Shown here: positions 1 through 8,700 of the stretch, piece after piece | How positions within the stretch are numbered: position 1 is the stretch's first letter | Layout of the letters: every line of letters starts with the position of its first letter | From: an uncultured Bacilli bacterium | Lineage (GTDB): Bacteria; Bacillota_I; Bacilli_A; RF39; UBA660 | Assembly: GCA_934086315.1 (NCBI GenBank) | Contig: CAKOHZ010000001.1 | Span: forward strand, 186,001-250,000 | Length of the DNA stretch: 64,000 nucleotides | Direction: 5' to 3' | Translations under genes and position numbers: made by a program | The notes under the pieces: model-generated | Databases searched by the model: none | Seen by the model: only the letters and a program-made list of their open reading frames with translations | What the model was told of the DNA's origin: nothing

Positions 1-846
1 CAAGTTATAAACAAGATAGTTTTAACTACTTTATGGGCAAATGCTACATATGATGACTTTAGTGAATCAGAAGAGTTTATAAAAAGACAAATAGCATTTT
101 TAAAAGATGATACTTTTAGTAAATATAATGAACCAACCATAATTGGATATTCTGAAATGTTAGGTGGATACGTAGAGATAAAAAATATTTCTGAACCAAT
201 ATTAAATGAAACACCAACTTCATTAAAAATATCTTTAATCGAACCAGAAACCAATGAAAGATATACTTTTCCTTTAGTGAGATATGGTATAGAAGATGGT
301 AAATGTTATATATACGCAGTTCAAAAAAATAAAAAATTTGATGAAGAAAATAGTTTTAAGAAAAAAGTTAATAGAAGATTATTTAAAATAGGAGAAAACT
401 TTGATACTAAAAATGATACTTATGAAAATTATAAAGAAGGTAATTTAAAAGATGTATCTGCTTCATTTGTAGTTGCATCTAATATAGCTCTTGGTTTATT
501 ATCATCAGAAGGAATTAATGATATAGTTATACCATCTATATTAATTGAAAGATGGAATGCAAAAGAAACTAATATTTTAGTAAGATCAGAAAGAGAAAAA
601 AATTCAGAAGAGTATATAGATACTAACAAAGATGAACATGATCAAATACAAAGTAATTTAACAGAAAAACTTCTAAGAACTTTTTTAAGAATAGTAAGCC
701 ATAATAAAACCTTTGAAGTAGCATCATATCCATTTGATATTGATTCATCTCTTCACATAAAAACTAGTCCTGAACTTGATTGCAATAATAGTTTGTTAAA
801 TGAAACTTTTCTTATAGGAGAAAAAGTAAATAGTAAGAAAATATGA
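1..846 (+). CDS. Hypothetical protein, 5' end outside the window
   Basis: The frame is open from the first base, so at least 281 codons are visible and the true start lies upstream. I do not recognise the family. The visible protein is polar, rich in Lys, Glu and Asn, with no signal peptide, membrane helix or catalytic motif that I can name. A hydrophobic stretch (SFVVASNIALGLLSSEGI) in the middle looks like a buried core rather than a membrane segment. It ends in TGA at 844-846, and those bases also form the TG of an extended -10 box for the next gene. The methyltransferase downstream can therefore be transcribed separately. Function unknown. Confidence 0.75.
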   Translation, partial: QVINKIVLTTLWANATYDDFSESEEFIKRQIAFLKDDTFSKYNEPTIIGYSEMLGGYVEIKNISEPILNETPTSLKISLIEPETNERYTFPLVRYGIEDGKCYIYAVQKNKKFDEENSFKKKVNRRLFKIGENFDTKNDTYENYKEGNLKDVSASFVVASNIALGLLSSEGINDIVIPSILIERWNAKETNILVRSEREKNSEEYIDTNKDEHDQIQSNLTEKLLRTFLRIVSHNKTFEVASYPFDIDSSLHIKTSPELDCNNSLLNETFLIGEKVNSKKI

Positions 847-852
847 TATAAT
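844..852 (+). promoter_or_regulatory. Extended -10 promoter box overlapping a stop codon
   Basis: TGATATAAT matches the TGNTATAAT motif seen before many genes in this window. Its TGA is the stop codon of the preceding gene. It lies 18 bases before the methyltransferase start, with GGAGG (861-865) between. No good -35 was seen, as expected for an extended -10 promoter. Confidence 0.7.
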
Positions 853-870
853 GTATGTACGGAGGAAAAT

Positions 871-1746
871 ATGCTTGTAAGTAAAGATTGGAAAGATTAT
901 GAATGTATTGATGCAGGTAATGGTGAAAAATTAGAACGTTGGAAAAATGTTATCCTAAGAAGACCAGATCCTTGGGCATTATGGACACACAAAGATACTA
1001 AAGAGTGGCATAGTTATCATGCTTTGTATCATAGAAGTGATAAAGGCGGAGGTTACTGGGAAAATAAAAAAACTTTTCCAGAGTATTGGACAGTAGAATA
1101 TAAAGAATTAAAATTAAAGGTAAGTCCAACTGGATTTAAACATACAGGTTTATTTCCAGAGCAAGCAGCCAACTGGGATTTCATTATGTCTAAAATAAGA
1201 AATGCTAATAGACCTATAAAAGTACTAAACCTATTTGCATACACAGGAGCAGCAACTATGGCAGCCTCAATGGCAGGAGCAGTAGAAGTAGTGCATGTAG
1301 ATGCATCAAAAGGAATGAATGATTGGGCAAAAGAAAATGCTAAACTTTCAGGATTAGAAAATAATAAGATTAGATATATTTGTGACGACTGCTTAAAATT
1401 TGTAGAACGTGAGAAAAAAAGAGGAAATAAATATGATGCTATAATAATGGATCCGCCAACATATGGAAGAGGTCCATCAAAAGAATTATGGAGATTTGAA
1501 GATAGTTTGAATAAATTAATAGATTCATGCATCGATATATTATCAGACGATCCATTATTCTTACTAATAAGTTCATATACAAAAGGTATAACACCAGAAA
1601 TATTAAAAAATATTTTAGAAACAAGTGTTGAAGAAAAACTAAAAAATGGTAAAATAAAGACAGATGAAATAGGATTACAAATCTCAACAAGAAATATGAT
1701 ACTTCCCTGTGGAGTCTATGGAAGGTGGGAAAAGAATGAAAACTAA
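871..1746 (+). CDS. Class I SAM-dependent rRNA methyltransferase, RlmI-like
   Basis: Predicted 291-residue cytosine-C5 methyltransferase of the RlmI/RlmK group (COG1092 type), which acts on 23S rRNA. The SAM-binding motif NLFAYTGAATMAA lies near residue 120, an acidic loop (HVDASKGMNDWAKEN) follows, and the catalytic-type motif MDPPTYGRG lies near residue 193. The N-terminal PUA domain of full-length RlmI (about 390 aa) is absent; instead there is a short N-terminal segment rich in Trp. GGAGG sits at a good distance from the ATG. The gene overlaps the next one by 11 bases in another frame, so the two are probably co-translated. The exact rRNA target cannot be read from sequence. Confidence 0.85.
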   Translation: MLVSKDWKDYECIDAGNGEKLERWKNVILRRPDPWALWTHKDTKEWHSYHALYHRSDKGGGYWENKKTFPEYWTVEYKELKLKVSPTGFKHTGLFPEQAANWDFIMSKIRNANRPIKVLNLFAYTGAATMAASMAGAVEVVHVDASKGMNDWAKENAKLSGLENNKIRYICDDCLKFVEREKKRGNKYDAIIMDPPTYGRGPSKELWRFEDSLNKLIDSCIDILSDDPLFLLISSYTKGITPEILKNILETSVEEKLKNGKIKTDEIGLQISTRNMILPCGVYGRWEKNEN

Positions 1747-2092
1747 AATGGTAATTAAAAGTATATTTGTAACTTTACTAGTTATAATATTAGTTGCACT
1801 AGCTGTAATAGCATTTACAAAAATCGATAAAACAGATGCTTTATATGAATTAAATAAATCAGTGGATTATAGAATTGTTGATAACATTGATAATTGTACT
1901 CAAAAACATATGGATTGTTTTTATGAAAATGAAAATGGCGAATATTGTTTCGAGTGCAAAAAAAGCAATGAAGTATTATTAGAATGGTCAGATGGTTCTC
2001 AAACTAAAATGTTAGATTCATTAAAAGATGGTTCAGTAAGTATAGAATCACTTATACAACATGGACTTAAGGTAGTTATAAATAATGATTAA
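1736..2092 (+). CDS. Small single-pass membrane protein, unknown function
   Basis: Predicted 118-residue protein. I chose the ATG at 1736 because it follows a purine-rich GGAAGGTGGG; upstream ATGs in this frame lie inside the methyltransferase and lack a site. Residues 1-30 form one membrane helix (SIFVTLLVIILVALAVIAF) preceded by Lys, so the C-terminal part is probably outside the cell. That part carries four cysteines (NCTQKHMDC and YCFECK), which could form disulfides or bind metal. I recognise no family. It overlaps the methyltransferase before it and the pseudouridine synthase after it, so it belongs to the same operon. Confidence 0.7.
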   Translation: MKTKMVIKSIFVTLLVIILVALAVIAFTKIDKTDALYELNKSVDYRIVDNIDNCTQKHMDCFYENENGEYCFECKKSNEVLLEWSDGSQTKMLDSLKDGSVSIESLIQHGLKVVINND

Positions 2093-2735
2093 TATTATTT
2101 ATGAAGATAATCATCTTTTAGTAGTAGAAAAGCCAATAAATATACCAACTCAAGAAGATAATACTAAAGATAAAGATCTTCTAACAATGTTAAAAGAATA
2201 CATAAAAGATAAATATAATAAACCAGGCAATGTATATTTAGGTTTGGTTCATAGATTAGACAGACCAGTAGGTGGCATTATGGTATTCGCAAGAACGTCC
2301 AAAGCTGCTTCAAGACTATCTGAACAAGTTAGAAACAAAACATTTAAAAAAACATACAATGCAGTTGTTATGGGAAACATAAATAAAGAAGGAAAACTAG
2401 TAGATTATCTTTTAAAAGATGAAAAAAAGAATATAGTAAAAGTAGATAAAAATGGAAAAGAAGCAATATTAAACTTTAAAAAACTAAATTTTAAAGATAA
2501 TATGTCTTTAGTCAAAATAAATCTAGAAACAGGAAGAAGTCACCAAATAAGAGTTCAAATGTCTCATTATGGATATCCACTATTTGGTGATCAAAAATAT
2601 AATAAAACATCTAAAGTTGGAGAACAAATAGCACTATTCTCAAAGAAAATTGAGTTTATTCATCCAACTACAAATGAAAAGTTAGTATTTGAATTAGATT
2701 TACCTAATCGCTATCCATTTACTATTTTTAAATAA
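2085..2735 (+). CDS. RluA-family pseudouridine synthase
   Basis: Predicted 216-residue RNA pseudouridine synthase that isomerises uridine in rRNA or tRNA. The family's catalytic motif is present as VHRLDRPVGG near residue 55, where the Asp is the nucleophile. The later motif GRSHQIRVQM near residue 151 and FGDQKY also fit RluA. The protein is short (RluA-type enzymes with an S4 domain are about 300 aa) and has no S4 domain, so it resembles the single-domain RluA/YjbO-like members. The start overlaps the previous gene by 8 bases. Which RNA it modifies cannot be told from sequence. Confidence 0.9.
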   Translation: MINIIYEDNHLLVVEKPINIPTQEDNTKDKDLLTMLKEYIKDKYNKPGNVYLGLVHRLDRPVGGIMVFARTSKAASRLSEQVRNKTFKKTYNAVVMGNINKEGKLVDYLLKDEKKNIVKVDKNGKEAILNFKKLNFKDNMSLVKINLETGRSHQIRVQMSHYGYPLFGDQKYNKTSKVGEQIALFSKKIEFIHPTTNEKLVFELDLPNRYPFTIFK

Positions 2736-2744
2736 GGAGTAAGT

Positions 2745-3233
2745 GTGAAGAAAAAAATAAATATAGAAGTAGATATAAGTGAGAAAAAGTATTTTGTTAG
2801 TAAATACAATGAAAATACTTTAGCACCAGAATTAAAAGATTATTTACTTAATGAAATAGTAGGATATGACGTAAATACAAAGATAAATATATTAATAGAT
2901 GCCAAATTTGATTTAAAAGAAGATGAAAAAGAACATTATAAAAAATTAATTATAAAAGAATTTAGAGAAAATAATGATGAAATACAATATGAAATAGAGC
3001 AAAGCAACTTAAAAAAATTAACTTTATCATTAATAGGAGTTCTATTCATAATAGCTTCATACTTTTTTAATCATATTATGGGTGACATATTAGAAGAAAT
3101 ACTTATGATATTTGGCTGGGTTGCTTTATGGGAAGTAGCTTATGCAATATTCTTCACAGATGCATCAAGAAGAAGAAAAATTAAAAGAAATAATCAAATA
3201 ATACACGCTGATATTAAATATAAAGACAAGTAA
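2745..3233 (+). CDS. Membrane protein of unknown function
   Basis: Predicted 162-residue protein starting at GTG, chosen because AAGGAG ends a few bases upstream at 2739. Residues 1-88 are charged and soluble-looking. Two membrane helices follow at about 95-140 (LTLSLIGVLFIIASYFF and ILMIFGWVALWEVAYAIFF). The C-terminus is strongly basic (ASRRRKIKRNNQ) and should face the cytoplasm. It follows the pseudouridine synthase by 9 bases and is the last gene before a terminator hairpin. I recognise no family. Confidence 0.7.
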   Translation: MKKKINIEVDISEKKYFVSKYNENTLAPELKDYLLNEIVGYDVNTKINILIDAKFDLKEDEKEHYKKLIIKEFRENNDEIQYEIEQSNLKKLTLSLIGVLFIIASYFFNHIMGDILEEILMIFGWVALWEVAYAIFFTDASRRRKIKRNNQIIHADIKYKDK

Positions 3234-3250
3234 TCTTGTCTTATTTTTTT
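3223..3250 (+). terminator. Rho-independent terminator
   Basis: An 8-bp stem (AAGACAAG with CTTGTCTT) and a 4-base loop are followed by ATTTTTTT. The stop codon of the membrane protein lies in the loop. Confidence 0.85.
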
Positions 3251-3289
3251 GTAAAATTTATAAAATGGATTAAAAAAATATAAAATAAT

Positions 3290-3298
3290 TGATATAAT
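3290..3298 (+). promoter_or_regulatory. Extended -10 promoter box
   Basis: TGATATAAT lies 18 bases before the methyltransferase start, directly after the preceding terminator, as expected for a new transcription unit. Confidence 0.65.
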
Positions 3299-3315
3299 AT
3301 AAAATAGGTGAAAAT

Positions 3316-4104
3316 ATGGAATTTGAAAATGATACAAATTATTTAGATCAACATTTTCTAATTGATAGAAGTATAATTAATTTATTTGTTGATTCTGCAG
3401 AATTAAAACCAACTGATAATGTAGTTGAAATTGGACCAGGAAAATGTGAAATAAGCGATATTATTGCTAAACGTTCTGGACATTTAACGTGCATAGAAAT
3501 TGACAAAAATTTGGAACATTTTATTAATGTTTTAAAGGATAAACATGATAATGTAGATGTTATATATGGAAATGCACTTGATGTTTATATCCAACCATGC
3601 GATAAAATTATTTCTGCTTTACCATATTCTATAACAGAACCATTTATAGAAAAATTACTTAGATGTGACTTTAACATGTGCATTCTAATAGTTGGTAAAA
3701 GATTTGCTGATGCAGTAGTTAACAAATCATTAACAAAACTTGCTATGTTAACAAATTCATTCTTTGATGTTACTAAGATAATGGATATAACACCTGATGC
3801 ATTTGATCCATCTCCAAGAGTAATGTCTTCAATGATAAGAATCGTAAAAGTACCGAGAGAAAGTTTGAAATTTAGCTTCAAAAGATTTGTATTTAGAGAA
3901 ATGTTTTTCCATAGAGATAGAAAGCTTAAAAATAACTTAATGGAAGCTTTAATAGAATTTGCTAAACTTCATGATAAAAAACTAACTAAAAAAGAAAGTA
4001 AAAGTATAGTAGAAGAATATGAAATACCAAAAGAAACACTAAATAAACAAATGGAAAATCTATCTAACGAAGAATATGAATTAATTTATAACATATTAAA
4101 ATAA
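3316..4104 (+). CDS. KsgA/Dim1/Erm-type rRNA adenine dimethyltransferase with altered catalytic motif
   Basis: Predicted 262-residue member of the KsgA/Dim1/Erm superfamily, whose members dimethylate adenines in rRNA. The N-terminal QHFLID motif, the SAM site VVEIGPGKCEI (near residue 39) and the acidic loop CIEIDKN are all intact, and length is normal. The catalytic motif, usually NLPY or NIPY, reads ALPYSI near residue 101: codons TCT GCT TTA CCA TAT give S-A-L-P-Y, so the conserved Asn is Ala. Overall it looks more like Dim1/archaeal RsmA than the bacterial housekeeping enzyme. It may be a divergent paralogue with reduced or changed activity; the true ksgA may lie elsewhere. AGGTGA precedes the ATG. 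Confidence 0.75.
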   Translation: MEFENDTNYLDQHFLIDRSIINLFVDSAELKPTDNVVEIGPGKCEISDIIAKRSGHLTCIEIDKNLEHFINVLKDKHDNVDVIYGNALDVYIQPCDKIISALPYSITEPFIEKLLRCDFNMCILIVGKRFADAVVNKSLTKLAMLTNSFFDVTKIMDITPDAFDPSPRVMSSMIRIVKVPRESLKFSFKRFVFREMFFHRDRKLKNNLMEALIEFAKLHDKKLTKKESKSIVEEYEIPKETLNKQMENLSNEEYELIYNILK

Positions 4105-4127
4105 GGAAATTAACTTTCCTTATTTTC
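4099..4127. terminator. Bidirectional terminator between converging genes
   Basis: An 11-bp stem (AAATAAGGAAA with TTTCCTTATTT) separates the methyltransferase and the hydrolase, with T-rich sequence on the right and A-rich on the left. It can stop transcription from both sides and overlaps both stop codons. Confidence 0.8.
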
Positions 4128-5015
4128 TTTTATAAACTTAAATATTTCATTATAGTATTTTTTACTATCAATAACGCTAGATTTCATATGTCTAGCACCA
4201 TCTATAATTAATAATTTCTTTTTACCCTTATAAATATCATACGCTTCATATGCATTTTTAGTAGGAACTAGTTTATCATTACTTCCATGTATAAACATAA
4301 ATGGTATGGTTCCTTTAGATAAAACTTTTCTAGGATTATATTTGTATATATTGAACTTAAAGAATATTGAAGAAAAAATATTAAATGATGATATTATAGG
4401 TCTTGGTAAAAATTTTAAATAACTAAGTTGATTATAAAATTGATCATAATTAGAAATAAATCCGCAATCTTCAATCGCACATATAACGTTATCTGGAAGA
4501 TTTTCACCAACTGTTCTCATAATAACAGTCCCACCCATAGATATACCATAAAGTATAATTTTAGTTTTCTTCTTTTTATTTAAATAATCTATCCAAGATA
4601 ACATATCTTTTCTCTCATAAAATCCATGAGTTGAATAAATGCCATCACTTTTACCATGAGCTCTTTGATCAATAAGTAAAATACTATATCCTTTTTTATA
4701 GAAATTATATGCTACATCTAACATTTCTAAAGCATTATTAGTGTAACCATGAACTACTATAACCCAAGTATTAAGTTTGTTCTTTATTTCATATGAATGA
4801 AGTTTTTTATTGTCAAAAGATTTTATATAAACCTCTTTATAGTTAGAATTTTCAAACCAATCTTTTGATTTCTTACTGACTAACTTAAAAGTACCCTTTC
4901 CTTTAAATAACCTTTTCTTAGATACTTTAGTACAATTAGAAAAGTGAAAGAAATAAACACCAAGCAATAAATATAAAACTAAAAGTATAACTAAAATAAT
5001 AATTAATATCTTCAT
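4110..5015 (-). CDS. Membrane-anchored alpha/beta hydrolase
   Basis: Predicted 301-residue serine hydrolase of the alpha/beta-hydrolase fold. Residues 2-25 form an N-terminal membrane anchor. The oxyanion-side motif VHGYTNN, the nucleophile elbow GISMGG (about residue 158), the acid in GSNDKLVP (about 246) and the catalytic His in GARHMKS (about 275) make a full triad. LLIDQRAHGKSDG is typical of the family. Its start overlaps the TetR gene's stop (TAATG), so the two are translationally coupled and should share the TetR-controlled promoter. The substrate is unknown; an esterase or lipase-like role at the membrane is plausible, given the linked MMPL transporter. Confidence 0.85.
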   Translation of the reverse strand: MKILIIILVILLVLYLLLGVYFFHFSNCTKVSKKRLFKGKGTFKLVSKKSKDWFENSNYKEVYIKSFDNKKLHSYEIKNKLNTWVIVVHGYTNNALEMLDVAYNFYKKGYSILLIDQRAHGKSDGIYSTHGFYERKDMLSWIDYLNKKKKTKIILYGISMGGTVIMRTVGENLPDNVICAIEDCGFISNYDQFYNQLSYLKFLPRPIISSFNIFSSIFFKFNIYKYNPRKVLSKGTIPFMFIHGSNDKLVPTKNAYEAYDIYKGKKKLLIIDGARHMKSSVIDSKKYYNEIFKFIKENKES

Positions 5016-5623
5016 TATTCAATCATTTTCCTTACTTGTTCATAAAGAAAAGGTTTAAATTCTTTAATAGGTAAAGGTTCATTATTTAAAATAGAATTAT
5101 AACAAGTACTTCCAACTAATTCAATTATCATAAATAATGTTACATCAGGATTAGTAACCTTCTTAGAATATTTAGTTATTTCATCTATAAATATAGTTTT
5201 TAAATCTTTATATTCAGCATTTAATATTTCAATTAAATCTTTATTATATAGTCCAAGAGAAAGATTCTTGTTAATAAGTTTTATTAAGTCTTTACTACTA
5301 GAAAGTTTATCTATTATATAGTCAATAACACTAATAAGTTTATCAGGAAAATTATCTAATTTCTTTTTAGAAGTGTGTTCAATAGCATCACTAAATAGCT
5401 TCTTAGATTTTTCAATTATTACTTCTTCATGAATATCCCATTTATCTTTAAAATATAAATAGAATGTGCCTTTCGCAACACCAGCATCATTCGCTATATC
5501 ACTAATAGATGTATCATTAATACCTTTCTTAATGAATAAGTTATAAGCAGAAGCCATAAGACTTTCTTTTTTTATCTGTTTTTTTTCATCTATTTTAGAT
5601 AAAGTATTTTGAATATTTATCAT
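5015..5623 (-). CDS. TetR-family transcriptional regulator
   Basis: Predicted 202-residue repressor. The N-terminal helix-turn-helix (SISDIANDAGVAKGTFYLYF) is typical TetR; the rest is the all-helical ligand-binding part. I chose the internal ATG at 5621-5623 because GAAGGTG lies just upstream of it. The longer reading from 5674 would run back through its own -10 and -35 elements. It is divergent from the MMPL transporter gene and coupled to the hydrolase gene. One of three matching operator sites overlaps its own -35, so it is probably autorepressed. The ligand is unknown. Confidence 0.9.
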   Translation of the reverse strand: MINIQNTLSKIDEKKQIKKESLMASAYNLFIKKGINDTSISDIANDAGVAKGTFYLYFKDKWDIHEEVIIEKSKKLFSDAIEHTSKKKLDNFPDKLISVIDYIIDKLSSSKDLIKLINKNLSLGLYNKDLIEILNAEYKDLKTIFIDEITKYSKKVTNPDVTLFMIIELVGSTCYNSILNNEPLPIKEFKPFLYEQVRKMIE

Positions 5624-5645
5624 ATTTTTCACCTTCAATACATAA

Positions 5646-5674
5646 ATTTTAATATAAAAATGACCAAAAGTCAA
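5646..5674 (-). promoter_or_regulatory. Promoter for tetR-hydrolase operon
   Basis: On the minus strand, TTGACT (5669-5674) and TAAAAT (5646-5651) are separated by exactly 17 bases. An operator site (5661-5673) overlaps the -35. Confidence 0.8.
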
Positions 5675-5740
5675 TAAATTAATTAAAAAGTATTGACTAA
5701 TGGTCAGTTTTGAGGTATATTACTAACTGACCGTTGGTCA
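5661..5740. promoter_or_regulatory. Three TetR operator sites in the divergent promoter region
   Basis: Three 13-bp sites match TGACY-NNN-RGTCA: 5661-5673 (TGACCAAAAGTCA), 5694-5706 (TGACTAATGGTCA) and 5728-5740 (TGACCGTTGGTCA, perfect inverted repeat). They are spaced 33 and 34 bases, about three helical turns, so they lie on the same face of the DNA. The first overlaps the tetR -35, the second the transporter -35, and the third lies just after the transporter -10. Binding by the adjacent TetR protein is inference. Confidence 0.8.
5693..5721 (+). promoter_or_regulatory. Promoter for the MMPL transporter gene
   Basis: TTGACT (5693-5698), a 17-base spacer and TATATT (5716-5721) form a near-consensus promoter. 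Operator sites overlap the -35 and the likely transcription start. Confidence 0.8.
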
Positions 5741-5754
5741 TAATGGAGGTATAA

Positions 5755-8700
5755 ATGAAAAAGTTTGGAGACTTTATATGTAAACATAAGGTAGCTATAT
5801 TAGTAATATCTATATTATTATTAATACCTGCAGCTATAGGGTACTTTAATACTAAAACTAATTATGATATTTTAGTATATCTACCAGAAGATATTGAAAC
5901 TATGAAAGGTCAAAACATATTAAAAGAAGATTTTGATATGGGAGCTTTCGCAACAATATCTATAGACAACAGTAATCAAAAGAAAGTTCTAGATGCAGAA
6001 AAAGCAATAAGAAAAATTGATGGTGTTAACAAAGTATTAACAATCAATGATCTTACTGGTGTATCTATTCCTTTTGAAATATTGCCAGATGATTTACTAG
6101 AACAAGTAAAGAATGGTGATAAAACTCTTATGTTAGTAACATTTAATGAAACAACATCTAACGAGAAAACATTAAATGCTATAACAGAAATGAGAGAAAT
6201 ATTAAATGGTATGGCTAAAGTAGGTGGAATGAGTGCTATAGTACAAGATACTATGGACTTATCAAATAAAGAAGTAGCAATCTATGTAGTAATCGCTGTA
6301 ATACTTTGTTTGATAGTATTAACACTTTCATTAGATTCATACATAGTTCCAGTATTATTACTATTAAATATTGGTATAGCTATTATATATAATATGGGTT
6401 CAAACATTATATTTGGAGAAATATCATATATAACAAAAGCAATAAGTGCTGTACTTCAGTTAGGTGTAACAACAGATTTCTCAATCTTCTTATATCATAA
6501 ATATCAAAGCAATTTAGAAAAAGAAGATGACGCAGATGAAGCAATGGCTAATGCAATAAAGGAAACGTTAGTATCTGTACTTGGTAGTGCATTTACAACA
6601 ATAGCTGGTTTCTTAGCACTTTGTTCAATGAACTTAACACTAGGAAAAGACATAGGACTTGTAATGGCAAAAGGCGTTCTATTTGGACTTATCTGCGTAG
6701 TTACAGTATTCCCAGCGATGTTATTAATATGCGATAGATGGATAACTAAAACAAAACATAAACTACTATTACCAAGTTTTAAACACATAAAAGATTTCAG
6801 TATGAAGTTCTATAAACCAATATTTATAGCATTCTTAATACTAATGATTCCAGCAGTAATAGGTAACTCAAAAGTAAATGTTTATTACAACTTAGATAAA
6901 TCACTTCCTAAAACATTAGAAAGTGTAATGGCAAATGAAGAGTTAAAGAAAGACTTCAATATCGTTTCTCCAGAAATAATATTATTAGATACAAACTTAG
7001 AAAATTATAAAAAGACTGAACTAGTAAATAAGCTTAAAAATACTAAAGGCATAAGTATGGTACTTAGTTCTAGTGAATTAGAAAAATATGGATTCCCAGT
7101 AGAACTACTAGATGATGACATCAAAGGAATATTCAAAAATGATAAATATGAATTAATATTAATAAGTTCTGACTACGAAGTAGCTTCTCCTGAACTAACT
7201 ACTCAAATAGAAGAAATAGATGAGCTAGTTAAGACATATGATAAAAATGCTATTATCGCAGGTGAAGGACCACTTACTAATGATTTAATTAAGATAAGTG
7301 ATGAAGACTTTAAAAACGTTAACTACGTATCAATTGGTATTATATTCTTAATTATGTTCGTAGTATTAAAATCATTATCTCTACCAGTTCTATTAATAAT
7401 AGCTATTGAATTTGCTATATTTGTAAACGTTGCTATTTCATACTTTACAGGAACAACACTTCCATTTATAGCATCTATAGTAATTGGTACTATTCAATTA
7501 GGAGCAACTATTGACTACGCAATTCTTGTGACAACAAAATACTTAGAATTAAGAAATTCTGGTAAAGATAAATTTAAATCTATGAAAGAAACATTAGATT
7601 CTTGTGTAAGTTCAGTATTCGTAAGTGGTATGTGCTTCTTCGCTGCAACATTCGGAGTTGGTGCTTACACTGATATAGATTTAATTGGATCAATATGTAC
7701 ATTAATATCAAGAGGAGCAATTATTAGTATGTTAGTAGTAATCTTAATATTACCATCATTACTAATGTTATTTGATAAGTTAATAATGAAAACAACTTTA
7801 AAAAAGAAAGAAGGAATTAAAATGAATAAAAAAGTTTTAGCTGCTTTACTTATAACATTAACATTACCATTAAGTGTATTTGCTACTACTAAAGATGAAA
7901 CAGTTTATTCAAGATTAAATAGTGATGGTAGTGTTAATAAAACTATAGTAAGCAATCATATTCAAAATGTAAAAGAAGGAACATACAACGATAGAACTAA
8001 TCTTAAAAATATTGTAAACACTAATGGTGATGAAAGATTTGATTTAGTAGATAATTCACTTACATGGAGTTCTAAAGGAGAAGATATATTCTATAAAGGA
8101 ACTTCTACAGAAAGTCTTCCAATCAAAACAACTATTAAATATTATCTAGATGGAAAAGAATATACATCTAAAGAACTTAATGGTAAAAGTGGTAATATTA
8201 AAATCGTTATTAAGTATGAAAACACTTCTAAAAAGAAAGTAAATGTTAATGGTAAAAACGAAACACTTTATACTCCATTTATGGTAACCTCTCTTATGAC
8301 ATTTAATAAAGATAACGTAACTAACTTAAAAGTTGATAATGCTAAAATAGTAGATAATGGTATTAGTTATATGGTTCTTGGATATAGTGCTCCAGGACTT
8401 TATGAAAGCTTAAAGATTGATGACTTAAAAGGTTTAGATACTGTTACTATTGAATATACTACTACTTCTTATGAATTTACTAATATTTATTCAGTAGCTA
8501 CATCAAACTTATTTGAAGATGTTGATACTTCATCATTTAGTGACTTAAATAAACTATATAGTAGTGTTAACAAACTAGGAACAAGCACAAAAGATTTAGT
8601 GAATGGAAGCAATGATTTAAAAAATGGTATTAAAGCATATAATGATGGATTTGCTAAATATAATGGTGGTATGAATAACTTAGATAATAGTGTTAAAGGT

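Noticed and set aside
844..846. TGA read as Trp (mycoplasma code)
   Set aside because: Several genes end sensibly at TGA with the next gene starting at once, and conserved Trp residues use TGG.
7801..7830. A missed stop codon splitting the MMPL gene into two
   Set aside because: The frame is open through the junction in the given sequence, so I report one gene with a possible internal start; only raw reads could show otherwise.
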